From positions 1 to 8,538 of the forward strand of contig MHDQ01000075.1 of assembly GCA_001803565.1 (NCBI GenBank): a stretch of DNA of 8,538 nt. Reading direction: 5' to 3'. The notes under the pieces were generated by a model, which worked only from the letters and a program-made list of their open reading frames with translations, was not told the DNA's origin and made no database searches. This stretch comes from Nitrospinae bacterium RIFCSPLOWO2_12_FULL_45_22 (GTDB taxonomy: Bacteria; 2-12-FULL-45-22). Of the stretch, positions 1-5,532 are shown in pieces. Every line of letters starts with the position of its first letter. The stretch's first letter is position 1. The position numbers and the translations under genes were made by a program.

Positions 1-235
1 CTCCTCAATACTAATGATTTTATATCAAATTTTTACGTGAGTAAAGCAGATAGGCAGTTTTTATTATTATCCTTGGACGGGTAAGAACTTCGGCAAGTTC
101 CTGAAGCATGGGCTCAGAGATGACAACATGGAAATCGCCTTGTTCAAAGGATTTTCGTAACCTTGCAGGAAAGCCGAAAGGATTGAGTAAAGAAGAGACC
201 CAGATGTTGGTGTCAATAACAGCCTTAACGGCCAC
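1..235 (-). pseudogene. PIN-domain toxin (VapC-like, COG1569 type), apparently frameshifted and cut by window edge
   Basis: The frame opens with GTG (233-235) and reads AVIDTNIWVSSLLNP, the beta1 and first acidic site (Asp8) of PIN-domain ribonucleases. The EPMLQELAEVLTRPRI segment follows, with the second conserved acid Glu46. PIN toxins of this kind cleave RNA and are held inactive by a cognate antitoxin. Family members run to about 140 residues, but this frame stops at 20-22 after 71. In another frame the bases before the window edge read FDIKSLVLR, which fits the DI..L helix that normally follows RPRI. One extra base in the A5 run (30-34, minus strand) would join the two. I therefore infer a one-base frameshift, either a real mutation or a sequencing error. 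The two C-terminal acidic residues are not visible. The GTG overlaps the antitoxin gene by 11 nt, the usual coupled antitoxin-toxin order. Confidence 0.7.
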
Positions 236-464
236 GTTTTTCTTCTCTGACCTCTTTTATGGCATGGGAAATATCGGATTCTATCTCTTCAGAGGTGTAT
301 TGTGTAGCTTTTTTGTGTATCTTCTCTATAATGCGGTTAAATCGACTCTGCCATTCATCAAGATAGATTATCTTTATAGTAACTTTTTCATGTTCTTTTG
401 CCTCCACCTCTTGAAGAGGTTTAAAAACACCGTTTTCAAAAACAGCATCTATTATTTTAGACAT
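225..464 (-). CDS. DUF104 / AF2212-like antitoxin
   Basis: This 79-residue protein starts [20 protein letters not shown] and continues HEKVTIKI, the beta-hairpin signature of the DUF104 (AF2212-like) family. Members are commonly encoded directly before PIN-domain toxins and are regarded as their antitoxins. The C-terminal half (about residues 37-79: [17 protein letters not shown], then [15 protein letters not shown]) is charged and probably helical, as expected for an antitoxin tail that wraps around the toxin. The ATG at 462-464 has a strong Shine-Dalgarno AGGAGG at 475-480 with a 10-nt spacer. Its 3' end overlaps the PIN start by 11 nt, so toxin translation is probably coupled to it. Expected role is neutralising the toxin and perhaps autorepressing the operon; this is inferred from family and context. 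It looks intact although the toxin does not. Confidence 0.8.
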   Translation of the reverse strand: MSKIIDAVFENGVFKPLQEVEAKEHEKVTIKIIYLDEWQSRFNRIIEKIHKKATQYTSEEIESDISHAIKEVREEKRGR

Positions 465-482
465 GAGTGTGATACCTCCTTA

Positions 483-761
483 TCATATTCTTAGTATAAC
501 ATCAATGTTCGTGGTCCCGAAGGCCTTTTTCACAGCGTCTTCAATCTTCGCTGAATCAAGGCTCAAATCTTTTATACAACCTTTTTTTTCAAGCCGTCCT
601 TCGAGATAAAGAGATATAGAACTCTTGATGTCATCTATGGGTGTCATTAATACCTCAAATTCTTTGCCCGCGGTATCTCTTGCTATTTCAGCCGGAATAG
701 ACAGATGCCCATCTGGAAGGACTTTACCTATAAACTTGTATGCCTTATTTAAGGTTTGCAT
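483..761 (-). CDS. Hypothetical protein with AbrB-like segment, first gene of the toxin-antitoxin cluster
   Basis: From ATG 759-761 this encodes 92 residues beginning MQTLNKAYKFIGKVLPDGH. The segment GKVLPDGHLSIPAEIARD resembles the swapped-hairpin DNA-binding core of AbrB/MazE-type regulators (compare G-x-V/I-IP-x-E-I), and KEFEVLMTPIDD would form the following strand. The rest (SISLYLEGRLEKKG, DSAKIEDAVKKAFG) is probably helical. It has no confident function. Its stop is 18 nt upstream of the DUF104 ATG, suggesting a three-gene operon in which it could be a regulator or extra antitoxin. The same frame is open upstream to a TTG at 861-863 (126 residues), but that extension contains two TTGACA hexamers and does not look protein-like, so I prefer the internal ATG. 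Neither start has a good Shine-Dalgarno sequence. Confidence 0.6.
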   Translation of the reverse strand: MQTLNKAYKFIGKVLPDGHLSIPAEIARDTAGKEFEVLMTPIDDIKSSISLYLEGRLEKKGCIKDLSLDSAKIEDAVKKAFGTTNIDVILRI

Positions 762-768
762 GTTACTA

Positions 769-797
769 TTTTTAATTTGCCCATCCCTTTTTGTCAA
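769..797 (-). promoter_or_regulatory. Candidate sigma70-type promoter for the toxin-antitoxin cluster
   Basis: On the minus strand there is a perfect TTGACA (792-797), a 17-nt spacer and a weak -10 TAAAAA (769-774). Transcription would begin at about 762, essentially at the preferred ATG, giving a leaderless or nearly leaderless mRNA. A second perfect TTGACA lies upstream at 858-863 with a poorer -10 (TAAATA, 835-840). The -35 elements are convincing but the -10 elements are not, so this is tentative. Confidence 0.25.
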
Positions 798-880
798 GGG
801 ATATCTAAACAAAACCGATTCGTTTTGCGTTTTGTATTTACCATATAAATAAGCCACTGTCAAAAAACGGAGAGATAGGG

Positions 881-1017
881 CAGCAATTCTCGGTCAAAAT
901 TCTCCTGAGATTGCTTCGTCGCTGAAGCTCCTCGCAATGACATTATGAAAAATTTTTCGGACGTTGCGAGCGGAGCGAAGCAATCCCAAAGCTCTTTAGA
1001 TTGACCGAGAATTACTG
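881..1017. repeat. Nested palindromic (MITE-like) element built from dispersed GATTGCTTCG repeats
   Basis: The outer arms are CAGCAATTCTCGGTCAA (881-897) and TTGACCGAGAATTACTG (1001-1017), inverted copies matching at 16 of 17 positions with a perfect 13-nt core. Inside are two inverted repeat units. One is at 907-942 (GAGATTGCTTCG, then CTCGCAATGACA); the other is at 961-987 (TTGCGAGC, then GCGAAGCAATC). Their GATTGCTTCG/CGAAGCAATC cores pair perfectly (909-918 with 976-985). From memory, TGTCATTGCGAG...GAAGCAATC units are dispersed in high copy in many bacterial genomes. No transposase and no clear target-site duplication is seen. As RNA it would form a long branched hairpin, which could stop or stabilise transcripts between the dehydrogenase and toxin-antitoxin genes. 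Confidence 0.75.
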
Positions 1018-1018
1018 G

Positions 1019-1171
1019 GTATTCATTAATATGGAACCCACCAATGGTAGGTACGAGCCGCTTCTCGGCTATATTATTTTAGAGCAATCGCGCGCAGCTA
1101 TTGATATGGTTGGTCATCGTCTGGTCCAGGTAAAATATATGGATCTGAAGAAGGGAGTTATCTATTCATAA
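1019..1171 (+). pseudogene. C-terminal remnant resembling a clan AA (retropepsin-like) aspartic protease
   Basis: A plus-strand frame from ATG 1031 to TAA 1169-1171 encodes 46 residues containing GRYEPLLGYIILEQSRAAID and then MVGHRLVQVKYMDLK. The EPLLG..xLE......D....RLV pattern matches the final strand, helix and tail of bacterial retropepsin-like (clan AA) proteases, whose catalytic D-[TS]-G motif would lie about 80 residues earlier. That N-terminal part is absent: upstream sequence is the palindromic repeat, whose arm ends at 1017, exactly where plausible homology begins (codons 1019-1030 read VFIN in frame). There is no Shine-Dalgarno sequence. It is most likely a non-functional relict left when the region was rearranged. 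Its last 10 bases overlap the 3' end of the convergent dehydrogenase gene. The family call rests on a short match. Confidence 0.5.
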
Positions 1172-2139
1172 ATATCGGGATTGAGGAGGTTGGGGGGGCG
1201 TTTCCCTTCAAAAACTGCTTTGATGTTTTCTCCACACATAGTACCCATCCGGGTGCGGGTCTCCAGGGTGGCGCTGCCGATATGGGGAGTAATCACCACA
1301 TTAGGGAGCGCTATTAGCCCAGGAGCTAATTCTGGCTCCTTCTCGAATACATCTAATCCAGCCCCAGCCAGCAGGCCGTCTCTTAGCGCCTGGACCAGCG
1401 CCTTTTCATCTACACACTCCCCGCGGGCGGTATTGATGAGGAAGGCAGTCTTTTTCATCTGTCTCATCTCGTTTTCTCCGATAATTCCCCTGGTCTCGGG
1501 TGTCAGAGGGCAGTGGAGTGATACAAAGTCCGATTCCCTTAAAAGCTCGTCCAGGGAGGTGTAAGTGGCGTTAAGGCTTTGCTCAATCTGACATGGCAGC
1601 CGGGTGCGGTTGAGATAAAGGATCCGCATTTTGAATCCTGAGCCCCGCCGGGCTACGGCTTGGCCGATCCTCCCCATACCGATAATTCCGAAGGTCTTGC
1701 CGAAGATATCTGCCCCGAGGAACAATGTGGGGCTAAAGCCGCTCCATTTACCTTGTCGGCTGAAGGCATCAGCAGCAGGAATTTGGCGCGCCACGGCCAT
1801 CAGTACCGAAAAAGCCAGATCAGCCGTGGTCTCTGTCAAAACCCCTGGGGTATTGGTGGCGGGTATTCTCTGGGCGCTACAGGCCCTCAGGTCAATATTG
1901 TTAAACCCGACCGCGTAATTAGCCACTATCCTGAGCTGTGGCCCCGCGGCGTCAAGGATTTCTCCGTCTACCCGATGGGAAAGTTGTGGCAACAAGGCAT
2001 CAGCCCCTTTTACCTCCCGTAGAAACTCCTCCCGGCTAATAGGCCGCTCCTCAGCAAAGATGCGTAAGTGGACAAAGCTACCGAGATAGTCCAGGGCTGG
2101 CTGGCAAATACGGCGGGGGAGGTAAATGATTGGCTTCAT
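1162..2139 (-). CDS. D-isomer-specific 2-hydroxyacid dehydrogenase, glyoxylate reductase (GyaR) type
   Basis: This 325-residue cytoplasmic enzyme should reduce a 2-keto acid such as glyoxylate or hydroxypyruvate to the D-2-hydroxy acid with NAD(P)H. The substrate domain carries VANYAVGFNNIDL (72-84), close to the glyoxylate reductase signature. The Rossmann fold has GMGRIG (154-159), and the catalytic triad is complete: Arg239 in NTARGE, Glu268 in FEKEPE, His286 in ITPHIGSAT. Their spacings (29 and 18) equal those I recall for archaeal GyaR (R241/E270/H288). Length is normal for the family. The ATG overlaps the stop of the upstream anchored Ig-like gene by ATGA, with GAGGAAG 5 nt before it, so translation is coupled. 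The gene looks more GC-rich than its neighbours. Hydroxypyruvate or phosphoglycerate-type activity cannot be excluded, so no symbol is assigned. A link to the copper genes is not obvious. Confidence 0.88.
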   Translation of the reverse strand: MKPIIYLPRRICQPALDYLGSFVHLRIFAEERPISREEFLREVKGADALLPQLSHRVDGEILDAAGPQLRIVANYAVGFNNIDLRACSAQRIPATNTPGVLTETTADLAFSVLMAVARQIPAADAFSRQGKWSGFSPTLFLGADIFGKTFGIIGMGRIGQAVARRGSGFKMRILYLNRTRLPCQIEQSLNATYTSLDELLRESDFVSLHCPLTPETRGIIGENEMRQMKKTAFLINTARGECVDEKALVQALRDGLLAGAGLDVFEKEPELAPGLIALPNVVITPHIGSATLETRTRMGTMCGENIKAVFEGKRPPNLLNPDIYE

Positions 2140-2723
2140 CTTGTCTTCCTCGGGCGGATGCTAGCAGGTTTGAAGAGAAAAGGACTGGCTGTACCTACAA
2201 TAGTAACTACAGTAGCCAACAAGACTACTACCCTACCGAGCAACCGATACCAATATCCAATCCTCTCTTTGTCTATTGCCCCCTTTTTAAAAATACCAAC
2301 GATCTTTTCCACATCATCTATACCTGATTGGAAGGTTATAAGATGTTCCCCTTCCTGAGTGAATATATTCCTGGCTTCATAATAGCCTGCTACACCCTTT
2401 TGTTCAGAGGCGATCAAGGTCTTTTCTTTTCTGTCTGGGTACTTAATATTGACCTTGGCTTCTAAACCGCTCACATAAAAGCCGGTTTCGGCCAACTGTA
2501 CTTCAAAGACCAGCCTAATGGATTCTTTTATAAAAAGGGTTTGGGGATAGGACAAGAATTTTATCCGATAACCGTCACTCCGGACTTCCTGTTCCCATTG
2601 GACATCTTCTTGATATTCCCCTGCTTCTTCAGCCTCTACCACCAGACCACCATGATGGGCAAAAGATACCGAAGGTACCGATATAAGCACGATGAATAAT
2701 AAGGACAGAACAGTTTTTATCAA
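2136..2723 (-). CDS. Membrane-anchored periplasmic Ig-like protein (FixH/YtkA-like) with predicted N-terminal His-His
   Basis: This 195-residue protein has a signal peptide (1-22, MIKTVLSLLFIVLISVPSVSFA) with a good SFA|HH cleavage site, so the mature protein would begin HHGGLVVEAEEAGE. A beta-rich domain follows (about 52-135): RLVFEVQL, SGLEAKVNIKYPD, GYYEARNIFTQEGEHLITF, the pattern of YtkA/FixH-type domains. One transmembrane helix (about 161-183) and a basic tail (RPRKTR) place the domain in the periplasm. It resembles the second Ig-like protein at 5533-6129. The mature N-terminal histidines suggest copper or other metal binding, by analogy with YcnI and CopC; this is inference. The start codon is TTG (2721-2723) with only a weak AGG ahead of it, and an in-frame TAA a few codons upstream limits alternatives. 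It begins a two-gene unit with the dehydrogenase. Confidence 0.75.
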   Translation of the reverse strand: MIKTVLSLLFIVLISVPSVSFAHHGGLVVEAEEAGEYQEDVQWEQEVRSDGYRIKFLSYPQTLFIKESIRLVFEVQLAETGFYVSGLEAKVNIKYPDRKEKTLIASEQKGVAGYYEARNIFTQEGEHLITFQSGIDDVEKIVGIFKKGAIDKERIGYWYRLLGRVVVLLATVVTIVGTASPFLFKPASIRPRKTR

Positions 2724-2894
2724 GAGCCTAATTGTGCAATGTTATATTTTGGCAAGCATTATTCATAACCAGACGCAAGGACGTGTCCGGGAGGCGTGCC
2801 ATCGTGTCTGTATACCGGAGACGGTTCACGGACACCGAGACGGCTTCAAGGCGTCCCTTTGTGCTCTTTGCGGCTTTGCGGTGCATAATTTGAA
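2724..2894. repeat. Gene-free gap with short inverted and direct repeats
   Basis: No coding frame is credible here. The stretch is GC-rich against its flanks. It holds GTGTCCG (2783-2789) with inverted partner CGGACAC (2829-2835), an imperfect direct repeat CGGAGACGGTTCA / CCGAGACGGCTTCA (2816-2828 and 2835-2848), and a tandem run CTTTGTGCT-CTTTGCGG-CTTTGCGG (2857-2880). The last resembles CTTTGCGxCTTTGCGGTG motifs that I remember as dispersed repeats in several phyla. There is no T-run after a stem, so I do not call a terminator, although the gap may mark the end of the longer operon. Confidence 0.45.
2741..2746 (-). promoter_or_regulatory. Possible -10 element (TATAAC) ahead of the Ig-like/dehydrogenase unit
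   Basis: The minus strand reads TATAAC here, one mismatch from TATAAT, 18 nt upstream of the TTG start. No convincing -35 lies 16-18 nt further up. It is noted only because the 171-nt gap suggests that this unit may have its own promoter. Confidence 0.2.
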
Positions 2895-3380
2895 TTAAAT
2901 ATTGGATAGGCTCAAGGTCTCTCCCAGGGCAACTATCACCATAACCAGCAGGAGATTTATCTTTGCCAGGGTCTTAAACTTTATCCAGGCCCTGTGTGAA
3001 TCATGAGGGGTAGCCTTACTCCTATCCCCTATAATAAGCGGTATACAGTCCTTCTGGATGAATATTCCGTTAATAACGATAATTATATACAGTATAATTT
3101 TAGCTAGCATAATCCAGCCATAGGGTTGAGGTAAAAATATAATGCCGGGATCAGACCAGAGTATCAGCCGGGAAAGGCCACTTATGAATAGCAATAGGAT
3201 GCCTATCTCCATAAGGTGGGATATGGCGGGCAAGTTCCCGGAAATAAGTGGTGGTAATGGGTTTCCAGGATTATTTTTCGCTTTTGTGGTTAAGACAGCG
3301 AACCATATATGGCCCCCACCGAAGATCATCAGGCCAATTATATGTAAGAGCATAAATATGAATTCCAGATAGGGAATCAT
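2895..3380 (-). CDS. CopD-like four-helix inner-membrane protein
   Basis: This 161-residue hydrophobic protein has four likely transmembrane segments (about 5-30, 53-75, 86-108 and 135-156). The stretch ISGLSRLILW (66-75), then PYGWIMLAKIILYIIIVING (86-105), matches the CopD-family pattern of a G..R helix, then YG..L.K and a helix ending in N. CopD proteins sit in the inner membrane and move copper across it, usually with a periplasmic CopC or YcnI partner. Potential ligands are His13, His24 (GGGHIWF) and His55. It is much shorter than classical CopD (roughly 300 residues) and covers only the conserved core. The ATG is 2 nt after the stop of the YcnI-like gene, so translation is surely coupled; B. 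subtilis likewise pairs ycnI with ycnJ (CopCD fusion). A heme-binding small membrane protein is the main alternative. Confidence 0.6.
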   Translation of the reverse strand: MIPYLEFIFMLLHIIGLMIFGGGHIWFAVLTTKAKNNPGNPLPPLISGNLPAISHLMEIGILLLFISGLSRLILWSDPGIIFLPQPYGWIMLAKIILYIIIVINGIFIQKDCIPLIIGDRSKATPHDSHRAWIKFKTLAKINLLLVMVIVALGETLSLSNI

Positions 3381-3382
3381 AA

Positions 3383-3964
3383 TTATTCGTATTCTCTGCG
3401 GGAAGTCTGGAGAATAGCAATAACCATAACTATTATCAATGATACAGTGACACCAATAGCGACAAAGCTAGCTATGGTAGCTACTTTTGCCTTACTCAGG
3501 GCCTCTTTTGCTGAGGCAGATTCCTTGCTATCCCCACCCTCTTTTACCAGGGTCTGAAAATTCCAGTTGCTCCTTTCACCGTCTTCATAGTCCTGATAGG
3601 CCGTCCACAGAAAGGAGCCGGTTTTTGCGGGCGTTTTCGCTATAAACTTAAACTCTTCAAAGGTCAAAGGCGGGATATTACCCCCGGACCATTTGATCTT
3701 CCGGACAAAGCCTGCAGTATCTCTTTCCGTAGAAAAGGACCATTTCTCTTTGCTTCCTATCGCCTCTACCTCATAGCCAGCCGGGATGACCACCTCGACT
3801 TTGGTAGTAGGTGATTCTACCTCAGTAGGGACATTTATACTGTACACACCCCATTTGTTGGGCTCTCCTTTTTGGGGAGAGATGTCTATATGGGCTTTAG
3901 CATATTCCGGGGTTATAAATATAATGATAAAGGCAATGCTGAGTAGCAGACAAACCCTGGTCAT
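3383..3964 (-). CDS. YcnI-like (DUF1775) copper-binding protein with C-terminal membrane anchor
   Basis: This 193-residue protein has a signal peptide ending YAKA|H, so the mature protein starts HIDISPQKGE. It follows the DUF1775/YcnI pattern throughout: WGVYSINVPTEVESPTTKVE (38-57), IPAGYEV, FVRKIKWSGG, PLTFEEFKFIAKTP (99-112) and TAYQDYEDGERSNW (121-134). B. subtilis YcnI binds Cu(II) through a monohistidine brace made by its N-terminal His with a Glu and a Trp contributing. The equivalents here are His25, Glu48 and Trp134, all present. A transmembrane helix (about 163-185) tethers the domain on the periplasmic side. The start has a strong AAGGAGG about 10 nt upstream, just after the stop of the Fe-S gene (16-nt gap). 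Its role is probably to bind copper and hand it to or from the CopD-like protein encoded next. This is the most secure copper marker in the window. Confidence 0.85.
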   Translation of the reverse strand: MTRVCLLLSIAFIIIFITPEYAKAHIDISPQKGEPNKWGVYSINVPTEVESPTTKVEVVIPAGYEVEAIGSKEKWSFSTERDTAGFVRKIKWSGGNIPPLTFEEFKFIAKTPAKTGSFLWTAYQDYEDGERSNWNFQTLVKEGGDSKESASAKEALSKAKVATIASFVAIGVTVSLIIVMVIAILQTSRREYE

Positions 3965-3971
3965 ATCCCTA

Positions 3972-3978
3972 ATTCCTC
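3972..3978 (-). promoter_or_regulatory. Strong Shine-Dalgarno (AAGGAGG) of the YcnI-like gene
   Basis: A near-complete Shine-Dalgarno sequence sits directly after the TGA of the Fe-S protein gene (3981-3983). It fixes the ATG at 3962-3964 as the start and implies high, independent re-initiation for the YcnI-like protein compared with its weakly led neighbours. Confidence 0.6.
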
Positions 3979-3980
3979 CT

Positions 3981-5522
3981 TCACATGGCGGTCCGCATCT
4001 CCATCGGCTGTCTCATCAGCCATAGACTAACGAAGGCGCACAAGAATAAAAAAATTAGCAGCAATATATGGCTCCTAAATGCCCGTCTCTGGTCAGCAAA
4101 GCTCTGCTGGGACATTATTCCAGCGATATAGGCAGCATAGCCATATCCTATGACCAGTAACAATGACTGAATATACCATATGACAGATAAAGAGATCAGT
4201 GGTTTTGGGCTCCAGGCCGCAGTGCCCAATAGGTCCCATTGCCAGCCAAAAGGGTCTGATATGAGCGGTATCAATTTTTGCCCTTCCTGTAATAGGTGTT
4301 GGCTATTGTGGGCCAGATGGTAGAATAGAGCCAGGGGCAAAATGGGATAAGTAAAATTGATAAAGACCTTTTTTAACGGAATATCTTCTTGTCGTAAAGA
4401 CCCCTTTATAATCCAGGAAAAGAGGAAGTAAATTAGCCCTGGAATTATAATTATTGCCGCCATAGCCAGGGTGAAGGAAGGGAGGTATCCCAGGTTTAAC
4501 TGGCTCCCTAACTTTGTTGAAATAGTCCGCCAGTAAGGGGTCATAGTCAAGCCATGGAACAGGGTCAGGCTGAGCATAACTAAAGATAGGATGGCTTCAT
4601 CGGTCTTGGGCTGGACAGCTTTAACCAGATCAGTAGCGAAGGGTCTTAGGTTGAAAGAGACATTATCTCTCGGGCAGGTCTTTATACATTCGGTACATAA
4701 TATACAATAGGTATTCGTCACCATATTACCCAGATATTCGAAGGTCGGACAACCATAACCGCTGTCATTACCCTTCAGGCAATCTTTAGTCTTGCAGGCC
4801 GCACAGATATTCTTATCTCTGGCCCTTAATTCGCTGGAGGCAAACATCGCATAGAGTCCACTTATCCTCCCAACCAGGCAGGCATAGCGGCAAAAGGATT
4901 TCCTCTCAAATATTATAGCCGGTAATATAGTTATAGAAAGCATTACTATACCCAGATAAGCCGTGGCCTTGGGGCTGAAAGTTACCCCATACCCTAATTC
5001 TAGCCAGGTAAGCAGGATAAAAAGGCCGATAGCCAGATAAATATTCCTGAGTCTCTTGGGCCAAGGCAAATTTAAACTAAAGATATCTTTTTTTACTTTC
5101 CAAAGGCCCAGCCTTTGCAACCAGCTAGCTATAGCATCCCAGGGACACATAAGACACCACAACTTCCCCATAAATACAATAGCAATGATAATCCCTGTCC
5201 ACCAGATAGTCCAGGTTAGAATCGGGGCTATATTCCTGGCTGGGTAGCTGGTGCCATATAAGCCCGCATAGATTATCAGGAGAAATAAGAATACCCCGGG
5301 GAGCTGAATCATGGTCTGGAAAGGTCTCTTATTTGCCAGGGACTTAATGAGGGTAATATTCAATAGGTCATACTTCGGGTAATTCTCTGTTGTTGTCCGC
5401 CCTTTGATAAAGATAATAAGTATAATACCAGACAGTAACCCTATAGCCGCCAAAGAGCATAGGAAGAGGTAATCAGGCATGCCCTGCATCGCTTCTTCTT
5501 CCATTTGCATCAGGTGATGCAT
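3981..5522 (-). CDS. Polytopic membrane [4Fe-4S] protein, NapH/NosR/CcoG-like
   Basis: This 513-residue protein has about ten membrane helices and a central cytoplasmic-type ferredoxin domain. The ferredoxin has two cysteine sets: C240-x2-C243-x4-C248-x9-C258-P and C273-x2-C276-x2-C279-x3-C283-P. In the membrane part are C123-LM-C126-P and C211-RYA-C215, echoing the paired Cys motifs of NapH/NosR proteins, although the second lacks the usual Pro. The C-terminal region has YHLAHNSQHL (401-410: His402, 405, 409) and SDPFGWQWD (422-430). Such proteins pass electrons across the membrane; CcoG reduces Cu(II) during cbb3 oxidase assembly. In this operon a cupric-reductase or electron-supply role is a reasonable inference. 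Both ends are Met-rich (MHHLMQMEEEAMQGM; MRQPMEMRTAM). The start is uncertain: ATG 5520-5522 has a weak AGG, while Met12 has GGAAGAAG ahead of it. The fold call is firm, the function is not. Confidence 0.8.
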   Translation of the reverse strand: MHHLMQMEEEAMQGMPDYLFLCSLAAIGLLSGIILIIFIKGRTTTENYPKYDLLNITLIKSLANKRPFQTMIQLPGVFLFLLIIYAGLYGTSYPARNIAPILTWTIWWTGIIIAIVFMGKLWCLMCPWDAIASWLQRLGLWKVKKDIFSLNLPWPKRLRNIYLAIGLFILLTWLELGYGVTFSPKATAYLGIVMLSITILPAIIFERKSFCRYACLVGRISGLYAMFASSELRARDKNICAACKTKDCLKGNDSGYGCPTFEYLGNMVTNTYCILCTECIKTCPRDNVSFNLRPFATDLVKAVQPKTDEAILSLVMLSLTLFHGLTMTPYWRTISTKLGSQLNLGYLPSFTLAMAAIIIIPGLIYFLFSWIIKGSLRQEDIPLKKVFINFTYPILPLALFYHLAHNSQHLLQEGQKLIPLISDPFGWQWDLLGTAAWSPKPLISLSVIWYIQSLLLVIGYGYAAYIAGIMSQQSFADQRRAFRSHILLLIFLFLCAFVSLWLMRQPMEMRTAM

Positions 5523-5532
5523 ATGCGCCTGG

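Noticed and set aside
108-494. 128-codon plus-strand open frame across the PIN and DUF104 genes
   Set aside because: It is antisense to two recognisable genes with a good Shine-Dalgarno sequence and coupled overlap, and its translation shows no family features.
864-1030. CRISPR-like array suspected from repeated GATTGCTTCG/GCAATC motifs
   Set aside because: There are only two units, inverted rather than direct, with no regular spacers and no cas gene.
1181-2022. Long plus-strand frames inside the dehydrogenase gene
   Set aside because: They are shadows of a gene whose complete catalytic motifs are on the minus strand.
2780-2840. Rho-independent terminator after the CopD-like gene
   Set aside because: The GTGTCCG/CGGACAC stem has a 39-nt loop and is not followed by a U-run on either strand.
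2815-2845. Possible tRNA T-arm (GGTTCACGGACACC)
   Set aside because: The T-loop consensus GTTCRANYC is not satisfied and no anticodon or acceptor stems can be drawn around it.
2692-2898. 68-codon plus-strand frame through the spacer ahead of the Ig-like gene, with several Cys and His
   Set aside because: The Cys/His content comes from the TTTGCGG-type repeats; there is no ribosome binding site and no family resemblance.
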